Assembly: GCA_036003705.1 (NCBI GenBank)
Contig: DASYSE010000069.1
Span: 1 to 55,329 of the forward strand
DNA length: 55,329 nucleotides
DNA from: CALGFH01 sp036003705
GTDB lineage: Bacteria > Actinomycetota > CALGFH01
Reading direction: 5' to 3'
Shown here: positions 24,939 through 32,981 of the stretch, piece after piece
How the letters are laid out: every line of letters starts with the position of its first letter
How positions within the stretch are numbered: position 1 is the first letter of the stretch
Notes under the pieces: model-generated
What the model was told of the DNA's origin: nothing
The model's input: only the letters and a program-made list of their open reading frames with translations
The model's database searches: none
Position numbers and translations under genes: made by a program

Positions 24939-25184
24939 TCAGCCGGAGGCGCTGGCCGCCGGCCGGCCGTCGTCGTAGGGGTGCTCGACGATGGCGACCA
25001 CGCGGGAGGACAGGAACCTGGCCGTCCGCACCGGCTGGCCGGTGCGGGTCACCTCGGCGACCTCGACCATGGTCCGCGAGGTGGTGACCTCGACCCGGCG
25101 CCCGGAGCGGGTGGCGACGATCTCGAACCCGCGCACGCCGCCGTTGCCGGTGTCGACCAGCACCTCGACCTTGTCCCCACGCAT
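24939..25184 (-). CDS. Small beta-rich protein of unknown function (81 aa)
   Basis: ATG 25184 was chosen over an upstream Pro-rich extension because it begins the structured part and a TAGGCT (plus AGCCTA, 25193-25198) lies 8 bp before it, predicting a leaderless start. The product alternates short beta strands (V-E-V-L-V-D-T, G-F-E-I-V-A-T, V-E-V-T-T-S-R-T-M-V-E-V-A-E-V) and ends A-I-V-E-H-P-Y-D-D-G-R. No family recognised. The mshC stop lies 10 bp upstream, so the two may also be co-transcribed. Confidence 0.65.
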   Translation of the reverse strand: MRGDKVEVLVDTGNGGVRGFEIVATRSGRRVEVTTSRTMVEVAEVTRTGQPVRTARFLSSRVVAIVEHPYDDGRPAASASG

Positions 25185-25194
25185 ACCGGGCAGC

Positions 25195-26388
25195 CTAGCC
25201 GCTTCCCGCCGTGCTGGATAGCCCGGCGTCAGCGGCGGCGGTGAGGTCGACCCCGAGCACGGCGGCGGTGGCGGCAAGCGCGTGCCGGTCGCCCCGCTCG
25301 GCCAGCTCGTCGCCGGCGGCGAGGGCGGCCGGGGTGTTCAGGTCGCGGGCCAGCGCGGCGTCGACCGCCTCGGGCAGCTCGGCGGAAGGGTCGCCGGCGG
25401 CGGCCAGACGCCAGGCGGACAAACGCTCCGCGGCCTCCTTGAGCTCGGCGGCGTCCCACTCCCAGGCCGAGCGCCAGTGGTGGGCGAGCAGGGCAAGGCG
25501 CACGGCGGCCGGCTGGTGGTCGCGCAGCAGGTCGCGCGGGAACACCAGGTTGCCAAGCGACTTGGACATCTTGTCGCCCTGGTGGCGGACCATGCCGGTG
25601 TGCAGCCAGCGACGGGCGAACGGCGCCTGGTTGGCCGACTCGGACTGGGCTCGCTCCGACTCGTGGTGGGGGTAGCGCAGGTCGGCCCCGCCGCCGTGCA
25701 GGTCGATGGTGACGCCGAGGTAGCGCCGGCTCATCGCCGAGCATTCCAGGTGCCAGCCCGGGCGGCCCCTGCCCCATGGGCTCTCCCACCACGGCTCGCC
25801 CGGCTGGCTGCGTTGCCAGACCACGAAGTCCAGCGGGTGGCGCTTGCGGGGGTCGTCGGGGTCGCCGCCGCGCTCGGCCAGCAGCTCGTGCTGCTCGTCC
25901 GGGCTCAGCCCCGACAGCTCCCCGAACCGGGGGTAGCTGGTGACGTCGAAGAACACGGTGCCCGCGACCTGGTAGGCGTAGCCGCCCTCGACGAGCTGGG
26001 TCGCCAGCGCCACCATCGCCGGGATCTCCTGGGTGGCCTTCGGGAACCAGGTCGGGCGGGCGATGTTCAAGGCGTCCATGACGTCGAGGTAGGCGGCCGT
26101 CTCGCGCTGCCCAAGGGCGAGATAGTCCTCGCCGGCGGAGGCCGCCCGGCGCAGGACGTCGTCGTCGACGTCGGTGACGTTCTGGCAGTAGTCGACCTGG
26201 TGGCCCCGCCGGCGCAGGAACCGGGCGAGGGTGTCGAAGGCCACGTAGGTGAAGGCGTGCCCGACGTGGGCGGCGTCGTAGGGGGTGATGCCGCAGACGT
26301 AGAGGGTGACGCGCCGGCCGAGCCGCAGCGGGGCGTCGCCGTCCGGCAGCCCGTGCAGCACCAGGGGGTCGCCGGCACGCTGGCTCAT
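25195..26388 (-). CDS. mshC: Cysteine ligase of the CysRS/MshC family, most like mycothiol ligase MshC
   Basis: 397 aa. Class I tRNA-synthetase fold with H-V-G-H (41-44) and K-M-S-K-S. The N-terminal C-G-I-T-P-Y-D (from C32), the D-L-H-G-G-G-A-D-L zinc region and H-T-G-M-V-R-H-Q-G-D-K-M-S-K-S-L-G-N-L-V-F are MshC-like; cysteinyl-tRNA synthetase usually has C-G-P-T-V-Y-D and is about 460 aa with an extra C-terminal domain. MshC joins cysteine to GlcN-inositol in mycothiol synthesis, which suits the thiol-stress genes nearby. Being the CysRS instead remains possible. Confidence 0.8.
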   Translation of the reverse strand: MSQRAGDPLVLHGLPDGDAPLRLGRRVTLYVCGITPYDAAHVGHAFTYVAFDTLARFLRRRGHQVDYCQNVTDVDDDVLRRAASAGEDYLALGQRETAAYLDVMDALNIARPTWFPKATQEIPAMVALATQLVEGGYAYQVAGTVFFDVTSYPRFGELSGLSPDEQHELLAERGGDPDDPRKRHPLDFVVWQRSQPGEPWWESPWGRGRPGWHLECSAMSRRYLGVTIDLHGGGADLRYPHHESERAQSESANQAPFARRWLHTGMVRHQGDKMSKSLGNLVFPRDLLRDHQPAAVRLALLAHHWRSAWEWDAAELKEAAERLSAWRLAAAGDPSAELPEAVDAALARDLNTPAALAAGDELAERGDRHALAATAAVLGVDLTAAADAGLSSTAGSG

Positions 26389-26419
26389 GGCCAGGATGGT
26401 AGCGGTGTAGCTTCCAGGA
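26389..26419. promoter_or_regulatory. Back-to-back leaderless promoters
   Basis: Only 31 bp separate the divergent starts of mshC and the amidohydrolase. TACCAT on the minus strand (26396-26401) lies 7 bp before the mshC ATG, and TAGCTT (26408-26413) 6 bp before the amidohydrolase ATG. Both fit the TANNNT -10 spacing for leaderless messages, and each -35 would lie inside the opposite gene. The two polymerases could not bind at once. Confidence 0.45.
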
Positions 26420-27508
26420 ATGCCCGACTCCGCTCCCGCCGCCCCGCTGGCCGTCGTCGGGGTTGCCGTGTTCGACGGCGACGGCGGCCCGCTGCTGCCC
26501 GACCACACCGTGGTCGTCGGCGACGGGCTGATCGAGCGGGTCGGACCGGCGGCCGAGGTCCGGCCGCCGCCCGGCGCCGTGGTCGTCGACGGCACCGGCG
26601 GCACGCTGCTCCCTGGGATCGTCGACGCCCACGTCCACCTCGACTTCTACCCGCCGGCCGAGGTCCTGGCCGGCGGCGTGACGACGGTGCGCGACCTCGG
26701 CTGGCCGCGTGCGCGGCTGGCCAGCCTGCTGGAGCAGGCCGAGGCCCCGCGGGCGGCGTCGCCACGGCTGCTGGCCGCCGGCCAGATCGTGACCGTGCCC
26801 GGCGGCTACCCGACCCGGGCCCCCTGGGCGCCCCCGGGCACGGCCCTGCCGGTGGAAGGCACCGCCGAGGCGGCCAGGGCGGTGGCCGAGCTGGCCGGCG
26901 CCGGGGCGGCCGTGATCAAGGTCGCACTCGACGACCGGGTCGGCCCCACCCTGCCCGCGCCGGTGCTGGCCGCCGTGGTCGCCGCGGCCGGCGAGCACGG
27001 CCTTGGCGTGACCGCCCACATCGGCACCGCCGCCGAGGTCGGCAAGGCCCTGGCGGCCGGCGTCGGCGAGCTGGCCCACTGGCCGTTCGACCGGCACGCC
27101 CTTCCCGACGCCCTGGTCGACCGGCTGGCCGACTCGGTCGTGGCCGTGCCCACCCTCCACATCGACCCGTCGCCGGCCAGGCGCGCCGGCGTGCGCCGGT
27201 TCGTGGAGCGGGGCGGGCGGGTGGTCTACGGCACCGACCTCGGCAACCAGGGACCGCCGCCGGCGGTGGACACCGAGGAGCTGCGCCTGCTCGTCGAGGC
27301 CGGCCTGACGCCTGGACGGGCGCTGGCCGCCGCCACCTCGCTGGCCGCGGCGCACCTGGGGCTGGCCGGCGACGGCCGGGTGGCCACGGGGGCACGGGCC
27401 GATCTGCTGCTGGTCGAGGGCGACCCCCTGGCCGATCTGGCCGCCCTTTCCCGGGTCCGGCTGGTCACCCGCGACGGCTGGGTTGCCGCCGCTCCGGAGC
27501 GGCGCTGA
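26420..27508 (+). CDS. Amidohydrolase-superfamily metal-dependent hydrolase
   Basis: 362 aa. Imidazolonepropionase-like amidohydrolase with the metal motif D-A-H-V-H-L-D (about 70-76), the carboxylated-Lys region V-I-K-V-A-L-D, T-A-H-I-G, W-P-F-D-R-H and G-T-D-L-G-N, and a C-terminal beta sandwich segment G-A-R-A-D-L-L-L-V-E-G-D-P. Cytosolic; the substrate (a cyclic amide or dipeptide-like compound) cannot be inferred. Divergent from mshC with overlapping promoters. Confidence 0.85.
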   Translation: MPDSAPAAPLAVVGVAVFDGDGGPLLPDHTVVVGDGLIERVGPAAEVRPPPGAVVVDGTGGTLLPGIVDAHVHLDFYPPAEVLAGGVTTVRDLGWPRARLASLLEQAEAPRAASPRLLAAGQIVTVPGGYPTRAPWAPPGTALPVEGTAEAARAVAELAGAGAAVIKVALDDRVGPTLPAPVLAAVVAAAGEHGLGVTAHIGTAAEVGKALAAGVGELAHWPFDRHALPDALVDRLADSVVAVPTLHIDPSPARRAGVRRFVERGGRVVYGTDLGNQGPPPAVDTEELRLLVEAGLTPGRALAAATSLAAAHLGLAGDGRVATGARADLLLVEGDPLADLAALSRVRLVTRDGWVAAAPERR

Positions 27509-27689
27509 CCGGTGGGGCGGGCGGCGGCCTGGAGCAGGGGAATTCCTCGAGAGGCCTGGAGACGCCCGCGGCGCGTCCTGGTGGTCATTTGCTGCTCGAT
27601 CGAGTCATTCCGTCTGACCCGGGCGGCCCCCGGCGAGCCGGCCGCGGATTTCCCAGGAACCTTTGACGCAGAGATTTGGCAGCCAGTTG

Positions 27690-27718
27690 TTGCGAATCGC
27701 TGATCGCTGTGGTTATCT
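27690..27718 (+). promoter_or_regulatory. Predicted promoter of the small basic protein
   Basis: TTGCGA (27690-27695), 17 bp, TTATCT (27713-27718). The stretch 27650-27760 is clearly less GC-rich than its surroundings. A start near 27725 leaves a leader of about 55 nt with AAGGAG before the ATG at 27781. The rest of 27509-27689 shows no gene. Confidence 0.5.
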
Positions 27719-27780
27719 CTTCCAGAAATCGGTGCGGTGGGGGTACCAGAATGCGCCGATAGGGAATGAAAGGAGTCCGC

Positions 27781-28050
27781 ATGGGCACCAAGACGATCAC
27801 CATGTACGTCTCGGACATCGACCGGTCGGAGATTGCCGAGGGCGAGGCCTACCAGCTCTCGATCCGCCACCCCGACGGCTCGACCCAGCAGCTCGACATC
27901 TCGGCCAAGAACTACCGGGACCTCAAGCTGGAGGGCCTCGGCAAGACGCTGAAGAAGCGGGGCCGCAAGCCGGGTTCGACCGCCAAGAGCACGGTGGTGA
28001 CCCGGCGCCGCTCCAGCTCCCGCCAGAACAGCAAGGCCGAGTCGGCCTGA
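27781..28050 (+). CDS. Small basic Lsr2-like protein with AT-hook-like motif
   Basis: 89 aa from ATG 27781 (AAGGAG 7 bp upstream; an in-frame ATG 15 bp earlier lacks one). Residues 4-48 resemble the Lsr2 dimerisation domain (T-I-T-M-Y-V-S-D-I-D, then an acidic turn, L-D-I-S-A-K-N-Y). The basic tail has K-K-R-G-R-K-P-G-S, close to an AT-hook, and more R-R-R and S-S-S-R. It lacks the normal C-terminal Lsr2 DNA-binding domain. Likely a small nucleoid-associated or silencing protein. Strong promoter and terminator suggest a monocistronic, well-expressed gene. Confidence 0.7.
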   Translation: MGTKTITMYVSDIDRSEIAEGEAYQLSIRHPDGSTQQLDISAKNYRDLKLEGLGKTLKKRGRKPGSTAKSTVVTRRRSSSRQNSKAESA

Positions 28051-28064
28051 CCAGGGTTCGACGC

Positions 28065-28098
28065 CGGACGCCCGCGCCATTTGCGGCGCGGGCGTCCG
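28065..28098. terminator. Bidirectional terminator hairpin
   Basis: A perfect 14-bp GC stem (28065-28078 with 28085-28098) with a 6-base loop lies between the convergent stops of the Lsr2-like gene and the Fur-family gene (it ends 5 bp before the latter's stop codon). No U-tract follows, as is usual in actinobacteria. Confidence 0.8.
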
Positions 28099-28102
28099 CA
28101 TG

Positions 28103-28504
28103 TCAGGTCCTGGTCTGGCAGCCGGCGCACACCCCGAAAACATCCGCCTGGTGGTCGCTGATGGTGAATCCGTGCCGCCGCGCGACGCGGGACGCCCACA
28201 GCTCCACCCCGCAGGCGTCGATCTCCACGACCCGGCCGCAACGCTGGCAAACCAGGTGATGATGGTGAACGGGATTGCAAAGGCGGAACAGCGCCTCGCC
28301 GGTTCCACGCCGGAACACGTCGACCCGGCCGGCATCGACCAGCCCCTGGAGCGCCCGGTAGATCGTCGCCAGCCCGACCGAACGGCCGAGGTCGGCGTGC
28401 AGGTCCTTGGCCGAAAGTGGTTCGGGGGCGCGCCGCAGGGCCTCCAGCACGGCCATGCGCTGCCTGGTGATGCGCGCCGGCTCCGAGGGTCGACCGTCGA
28501 TCAT
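28103..28504 (-). CDS. zur: Fur-family metalloregulator, Zur-like
   Basis: 133 aa. Winged helix (T-R-Q-R-M-A-V-L-E-A-L ... V-G-L-A-T-I-Y-R-A-L) followed by the dimerisation domain with H-H-H-H-L-V-C-Q-R-C-G and C-A-G-C structural zinc pairs. The V-E-L-W-A-S-R-V-A-R-R-H-G-F and V-F-G-V-C segments look more like actinobacterial Zur than FurA or Nur, but this is a judgement by eye. ATG 28504 follows TAGACT by 8 bp, so it is probably leaderless. Nickel-responsive Nur would be the interesting alternative given sodN 7 kb away. Confidence 0.75.
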   Translation of the reverse strand: MIDGRPSEPARITRQRMAVLEALRRAPEPLSAKDLHADLGRSVGLATIYRALQGLVDAGRVDVFRRGTGEALFRLCNPVHHHHLVCQRCGRVVEIDACGVELWASRVARRHGFTISDHQADVFGVCAGCQTRT

Positions 28505-28652
28505 GGGGCGCAAGTCTACCTCGCGAGCGATCGGCGAGGCTCGACCGGATCTGCGGCTTGTTCGCATTGGTCGGGTGTTGTGGCAACTGACCAGGTAGGC
28601 TAGGTTGAGGGCACGGCCCCAGCTTCGCCCCTAGCTCGGCCCTAGGAGACGC

Positions 28653-29411
28653 GTGCCTCCCACCACCGCCGGAGCCAGCCGCACGGGCGCCTACCGACGC
28701 TACGCCCTCGTCTACGACCTGGTCTGGCGAGCGGCGCCCTACGACCGGTTCGTCGACCTGTGCCTGGAGGCCGCCGCCGGCCAGGGCACCAAGGTGCGCC
28801 GCGTGCTGGTGGCCGCCTGCGGCACCGGCAACGCCGCCATCGAGCTGGCCGGGCGCGGCCTGCGGGTCACCGGCTTCGACCTCTCCCCGGCCATGCTGGC
28901 CAGGGCCGCGGTGAAGATCCGGGCCGCCGGCCACCGGGTCGGGCTGGTGCTCGGGGACCTGCGGGCCGTACCCCTGCGCGACGGCAGCGCCGATTTGGTC
29001 CTGGCCCTCAACTCGAGCCTCAACTACCTGCTGGACCCTGCCGAGGTCGAGGCCGCCCTCCGGCACCTCGGCCGGGTGACGGCACCAGGGGGCACGGTGG
29101 TGGTCGAGCCGCTGTCGGCCCGCTTCGTGTACGACGGCTGGGAACCGGGCCGCCATGTCGACCGCGACGGCTTCCACCTCGACGCCAGCTATTCGGTCGA
29201 GGGCGACCTGCTGGTCGAGCGGCTGCGCTGGTCGCTCGGTGGCGTCGAGGAGACCGAGACCTACCACCAGCGCTTCTATTCCGACGCCGAGCTCGAGGCG
29301 CTGCTCGGCGCCGCCGGCCTCCGCCTGGCCGATCGCCGGCCGATGTGGCCGGCGATCCCGACCGAGCCGGCCAGGGGAAGAACCCTCTGGGTCGCCCGTT
29401 CCCCGTGCTGA
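28653..29411 (+). CDS. SAM-dependent class I methyltransferase
   Basis: 252 aa from GTG 28653 (AGGAG 6 bp upstream). Rossmann methyltransferase with motif I V-L-V-A-A-C-G-T-G-N (about 50-59), the acidic strand-2 residue in V-T-G-F-D-L-S, L-G-D-L-R-A-V-P-L and L-N-S-S-L-N-Y-L. Methyltransferase_11/25 type; small-molecule substrate likely but unknown. It precedes the RsbW-SigF pair by 70 bp on the same strand. Confidence 0.85.
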   Translation: MPPTTAGASRTGAYRRYALVYDLVWRAAPYDRFVDLCLEAAAGQGTKVRRVLVAACGTGNAAIELAGRGLRVTGFDLSPAMLARAAVKIRAAGHRVGLVLGDLRAVPLRDGSADLVLALNSSLNYLLDPAEVEAALRHLGRVTAPGGTVVVEPLSARFVYDGWEPGRHVDRDGFHLDASYSVEGDLLVERLRWSLGGVEETETYHQRFYSDAELEALLGAAGLRLADRRPMWPAIPTEPARGRTLWVARSPC

Positions 29412-29480
29412 TGCGCCTTGCGCGATGTGCCGGGGCGGGGTTGGATTGATTCGGCAACCCGAAGCGGACGGGAGCCCGCC

Positions 29481-29855
29481 ATGACCTCCACCGTGCACCT
29501 CGAGATCCCCGCTTCCGGCGCCTACCTCTCGGTGGTGCGGGCGGCCGCCACCGGCCTGGCCGCCCAACTCCAGTTCACCTACGAGGAGATCGACGACCTC
29601 CGCATCGCGGTCGACGAGGCCTGCACGCAGCTGCTGGCTCGGCGGGGCAGCGCCACCACCCTCAACGTCGCCTACCACCTGGCCGACGCCGAGCTGCGGG
29701 TCGACGTCTCGATCGAGGCTCCCGACCGCGGCGACTCGCTGGCCAGGGACACCTTCGCCTGGCAGATCCTGTCCGCCATGACCGACGAGGTCAGCGAGCA
29801 GTCGGAGGCCGGCCGGCTGTGGCTCAGCTTCCGCAAGGCTGGCGGGCGCGGGTGA
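29481..29855 (+). CDS. Anti-sigma regulatory kinase (RsbW/SpoIIAB-like)
   Basis: 124 aa. GHKL ATPase of the serine-kinase anti-sigma group: Y-E-E-I-D-D-L-R-I-A-V-D-E-A-C with the N-box region, followed by a degenerate G-box, and a C-terminal G-R-L-W-L-S-F. The usual strong D-x-G-x-G motif is not obvious, which suggests binding without strong kinase activity. It overlaps the sigma factor by 4 bp (GTGA) and should hold it inactive. No anti-anti-sigma gene is adjacent. Confidence 0.85.
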   Translation: MTSTVHLEIPASGAYLSVVRAAATGLAAQLQFTYEEIDDLRIAVDEACTQLLARRGSATTLNVAYHLADAELRVDVSIEAPDRGDSLARDTFAWQILSAMTDEVSEQSEAGRLWLSFRKAGGRG

Positions 29856-30682
29856 GCGAGCTGCCCAACGCCGGGCGCGTGCACCACGGACCCGACGCCG
29901 CCCGCAACGCCGTGACCCCCCCGAACGGCCGGTCGATAGACCGCAGCTACGCCAAGGACCTGTTCCGCCGCTTCGTCGAGTCCCGCAGCCCGGTCCTGCG
30001 CGAGGAGCTGGTCGGGCTGCACCTGCCGCTGGTCGAGTACCTGGCACGGCGGTTCCGCAACCGCGGCGAGCCCCTCGAGGATCTGGTTCAGGTTGGCACT
30101 ATCGGGCTGCTCAAGGCGATCGATCGGTTCGACCTGACGAGGGAGGTCGAGTTCTCGACCTACGCCACCCCGACGATCGTCGGCGAGCTCAAGCGCCACT
30201 TCCGCGACAAGGGCTGGGCGGTGCGGGTGCCGCGGCGCCTGCAGGAGCTGAACCTGTCGCTCAACAAGGTGGTGGCCCAGCTCTCCCAGGAGATCGGCCG
30301 CTCGCCGACCATCGCCGAGATCGCCTCAAGGGTGCGCCTGCCCGAGGAGGAGGTGCTCGAGGGCCTCGACACCTCCAACGCCTACGCGGTGGTCTCCCTG
30401 GACGCGCCGGCGGGCGGCGAGGACGCCCCGGCGGTCAGCGAGCACATCGGGGCCGAGGACGGGAGCCTGGAGGCGCTCGAGTACCGGGCCGCGCTCGGCC
30501 CCCTGATCGCCGGCCTGCCCGAGCGCGAACGCCGCATCCTCTACCTCCGCTTCTTCGGCGGCATGACCCAGTCCCAGATCGCCGCCCGCCTCGGCATCTC
30601 CCAGATGCACGTCAGCCGGCTGCTCAACCGGACCCTTGCCGTACTGCGGCAAGGCCTGTTGGAGGACGACGAGACAGGCTAG
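29852..30682 (+). CDS. sigF: RNA polymerase sigma factor, SigB/SigF/SigG group
   Basis: 276 aa from the overlapping GTG. Region 2 (H-L-P-L-V-E-Y-L-A-R-R-F ... D-L-V-Q-V-G-T-I-G-L-L-K-A-I-D-R-F-D), region 3 (G-R-S-P-T-I-A-E-I-A) and region 4 (L-P-E-R-E-R-R-I-L-Y-L-R-F-F-G ... S-Q-I-A-A-R-L-G-I-S-Q-M-H-V-S-R-L) are all complete. This group drives general stress or developmental genes. Coupling to the RsbW-like protein indicates partner-switch control. Confidence 0.93.
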   Translation: MSELPNAGRVHHGPDAARNAVTPPNGRSIDRSYAKDLFRRFVESRSPVLREELVGLHLPLVEYLARRFRNRGEPLEDLVQVGTIGLLKAIDRFDLTREVEFSTYATPTIVGELKRHFRDKGWAVRVPRRLQELNLSLNKVVAQLSQEIGRSPTIAEIASRVRLPEEEVLEGLDTSNAYAVVSLDAPAGGEDAPAVSEHIGAEDGSLEALEYRAALGPLIAGLPERERRILYLRFFGGMTQSQIAARLGISQMHVSRLLNRTLAVLRQGLLEDDETG

Positions 30683-30776
30683 TCCCTGATCCATGCGGGG
30701 AGCTCCGGCTCCATCGACCGCCACCCAGAGGCGCCTGTGCCAGGGTCGGGGCGGATCACCAGACAGGAGTGAGCCG

Positions 30777-31700
30777 ATGCGCCTCGTGCTCGTCGCCAAC
30801 CCGCATGCGAGCCGGTTCAGCGGGCGCCAGCGCGACCGGGTGGCGGCGGTCCTCGCCGCGGAGCACAAGGTCGAGGTCCTCCAGACCGGGCATGCCGGGC
30901 AGGCGACCGACCTGGCCCGCAGGGCGGTGGCCGGCGGGGCCGAGGTGGTCGCCGTGCTCGGGGGCGACGGCACCGTCAACGAGGTGGTGAACGGCCTGCG
31001 CGGCTCGAGCGCCGTGCTCGGCCTGCTCGGCGGGGGCAGGGTCAACGTGGTCGCCCGGGGCCTTGGCCTGCCGGCCGACCCCGATCGGGCCGCGCCCCTC
31101 CTGCTCCAGCTGCTGGCCACCGGCGCCCGCCGGCGCCTCACGCTCGGCACCGCCGGCGGGCGCTGCTTCGCCCTCAACGCCGGCCTCGGCCTCGGCGGGG
31201 CGATCGTCCGGGAGGTCGAGCGCCGCCAGCGGGCCAAGCAGCTGTACGGCGACCGGGCCTACGTGGCCGCGGGCCTGAAGGCCCTGCTGATCGACTACGA
31301 CCGCGATCGTCCCCACCTGACCGTCCACCTGCCCGACGGCAGGCCGCCCCTGCGCGGCTTCTTCGCCCTCGTCGGCAACGGCGACCCGTTCACCTACCTC
31401 GGCCGGCGTCCGTTCCGGCCGACCCCCCAGGCGACCTGGGAGGGCGGGCTCGACCTGCTGGTCGGGCGGACGATGGCCACCCGGTCGCTGGTGCGGGCGC
31501 TGACCGGCATGCTCTCCCTGCACCCGCGGCCCGGCTACCCGGGCCTGCCGGTCCTCCACGACGAGGACCACTTCTCGCTCGAGTCCGACGTCCCGCTGCC
31601 TTTCCAGCTCGACGGGGAATATCTCGGCGACCGGACCAGTGTGGCATTCGGGTGCCTTCGAAGCGCCCTCGAGGTTGTCGCACAGCCTCCTCGTGCGTAA
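30777..31700 (+). CDS. Diacylglycerol/sphingosine kinase-family lipid kinase
   Basis: 307 aa from ATG 30777 (CAGGAG 8 bp upstream). N-terminal catalytic domain begins V-A-N-P-H-A-S-R and has the nucleotide motif L-G-G-D-G-T-V-N-E-V-V-N-G-L (about 60-73). A C-terminal lid domain follows with A-L-N-A-G-L-G-L-G and F-Q-L-D-G-E-Y. Likely cytosolic, phosphorylating a membrane lipid. Separate from the sigma operon by about 95 bp. Confidence 0.88.
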   Translation: MRLVLVANPHASRFSGRQRDRVAAVLAAEHKVEVLQTGHAGQATDLARRAVAGGAEVVAVLGGDGTVNEVVNGLRGSSAVLGLLGGGRVNVVARGLGLPADPDRAAPLLLQLLATGARRRLTLGTAGGRCFALNAGLGLGGAIVREVERRQRAKQLYGDRAYVAAGLKALLIDYDRDRPHLTVHLPDGRPPLRGFFALVGNGDPFTYLGRRPFRPTPQATWEGGLDLLVGRTMATRSLVRALTGMLSLHPRPGYPGLPVLHDEDHFSLESDVPLPFQLDGEYLGDRTSVAFGCLRSALEVVAQPPRA

Positions 31701-31892
31701 TTCTCCCGAGAGATATCAGCCATTCTCATTATGGGGATGGCGGATGATGCGTCACAAGCATGGCTTCCGGGCGTTTCATGCGGCTGAGAGCGGGTATGGG
31801 GCCAGGGCAGGCAGCTGGTCGCGTGCGGCAAATGATGGAGTTTCGTCCGCTCAGGCGAGAATTTGGTCCTTCCCAAGGCCGGATTACTGTCC

Positions 31893-31898
31893 TAGACT
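31893..31898 (+). promoter_or_regulatory. Candidate -10 box for whiB1
   Basis: TAGACT at 31893-31898 sits about 53 bp before the start. No good -35 lies 16-18 bp upstream, which would fit activator-dependent or weak promoters of WhiB genes. The remaining leader 31701-31890 shows no gene. Confidence 0.4.
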
Positions 31899-31950
31899 CA
31901 CGCCGCTCTTGCCCTTCCCCCAGGGCTTGCACCGGAAAGTGAGGATGTCA

Positions 31951-32199
31951 ATGGATTGGCGCCATCGTGCCCGCTGCCGCGATGTCGATCCCGAGTTGTT
32001 CTTCCCGGTCGGCACCACCGGACCGGCCGAGGCCCAGGTGCAGTCGGCCAAGGCCATCTGCACGCTCTGCCCCGTTCGTGAGGAGTGTCTCCAGTGGGCG
32101 CTGGACACGGCCCAGGACGCGGGCGTCTGGGGTGGACTGTCCGAGGAGGAGCGGCGCGCGTTGCGCCGGGGACAGCGTCGCAAGGTGCGAATCGCCTAG
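31951..32199 (+). CDS. whiB1: WhiB1-type iron-sulfur transcriptional regulator
   Basis: 82 aa from ATG 31951 (GAGG 7 bp upstream; ATG 31945 is possible). M-D-W-R-H-R-A-R-C start, then L-F-F-P-V-G, I-C-T-L-C-P-V-R-E-E-C, and G-V-W-G-G with the basic R-R-x-L-R-R-G-Q-R-R-K tail. Four cysteines (9, 37, 40, 46) hold a 4Fe-4S cluster sensitive to nitric oxide. The sequence is closest to WhiB1, which contacts the primary sigma factor. A hallmark of Actinobacteria. Confidence 0.95.
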   Translation: MDWRHRARCRDVDPELFFPVGTTGPAEAQVQSAKAICTLCPVREECLQWALDTAQDAGVWGGLSEEERRALRRGQRRKVRIA

Positions 32200-32326
32200 C
32201 CCGTCACCTCCAAGCCGCTGGCTGTCCGCGTCTTGTGGCCGGGTCCCTGTCCGGATCGACGGGTTCATTCGTCTCGCCTGAAGCGGTACGATCGAGATGA
32301 ACACATCGTCCGGTGAAGGGGGCGGT

Positions 32327-32971
32327 ATGGGTGACGTCGTTCGCATCCTGGTGGCAGATGACCATCCGCTGACTCGGGATGGCATCAAGGCTGCGCTGGC
32401 CATGGACGCCGACTTCGAGGTGGTGGCGGAGGCGAGCGACGGCCAGGAGGCGGTGCACCTGGCCGAGGAGGTCAAGCCGGACGTCGTCCTCATGGACGTC
32501 CGCATGCCGGTCCTCGGAGGGATCCGCGCCACCCAGGCGATCACCAGGACCGTTCCCAACGCCCGGGTGGTCATGCTGACCGTCGAGGAGACCCAGGCCA
32601 GGGTCGGCGAGGCCATCCAGGCCGGCGCCGCCGGCTACCTCCTCAAGGACATCGACGCCCACGAGCTGGCCAGGGCCGTGCACCTGGCCGCCGAGGGCTC
32701 CGCGGTGATCCACCCCAACCTGACCCGCCAGTTCATCGAGGAGATCCGCCAGCTCACCAGGGGCGAGCAGAACGTCTCCATGCTGTCGGCGCGGGAGGTG
32801 GAGGTGCTGCAGATGATCGCCTACGGCTCCACCAACCGGGAGGTCGCCGAGGCCCTGCACATCTCCCCGCAGACGGTCAAGACCTACCTGGAGCGGATCT
32901 TCACCAAGCTCGGCGTCTCCGACCGTACCCGGGCCGTCGCCGTCGCCCTCAAGCACGGCATCGTGGAATAG
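32327..32971 (+). CDS. NarL/LuxR-type response regulator, orphan
   Basis: 214 aa from ATG 32327 (AAGGGGG upstream; ATG 32297 is the alternative). Receiver domain with V-A-D-D-H-P, V-V-L-M-D-V-R-M-P and L-L-K-D, and LuxR-type helix-turn-helix with L-S-A-R-E-V-E-V-L and Q-T-V-K-T-Y-L-E-R. No kinase is next to it. It is followed 10 bp later by a DUF5317 membrane protein that probably shares its transcript. Confidence 0.93.
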   Translation: MGDVVRILVADDHPLTRDGIKAALAMDADFEVVAEASDGQEAVHLAEEVKPDVVLMDVRMPVLGGIRATQAITRTVPNARVVMLTVEETQARVGEAIQAGAAGYLLKDIDAHELARAVHLAAEGSAVIHPNLTRQFIEEIRQLTRGEQNVSMLSAREVEVLQMIAYGSTNREVAEALHISPQTVKTYLERIFTKLGVSDRTRAVAVALKHGIVE

Positions 32972-32981
32972 GAGACCGGCG

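Noticed and set aside
25195..26388. Annotation as cysteinyl-tRNA synthetase
   Set aside because: The protein is short, lacks the C-terminal domain and has C-G-I-T-P-Y-D in place of C-G-P-T-V-Y-D, all favouring MshC; kept as an alternative.
27912..30047. 711-aa minus-strand open frame
   Set aside because: Antisense to the methyltransferase, RsbW and sigma genes, whose motifs are clear.
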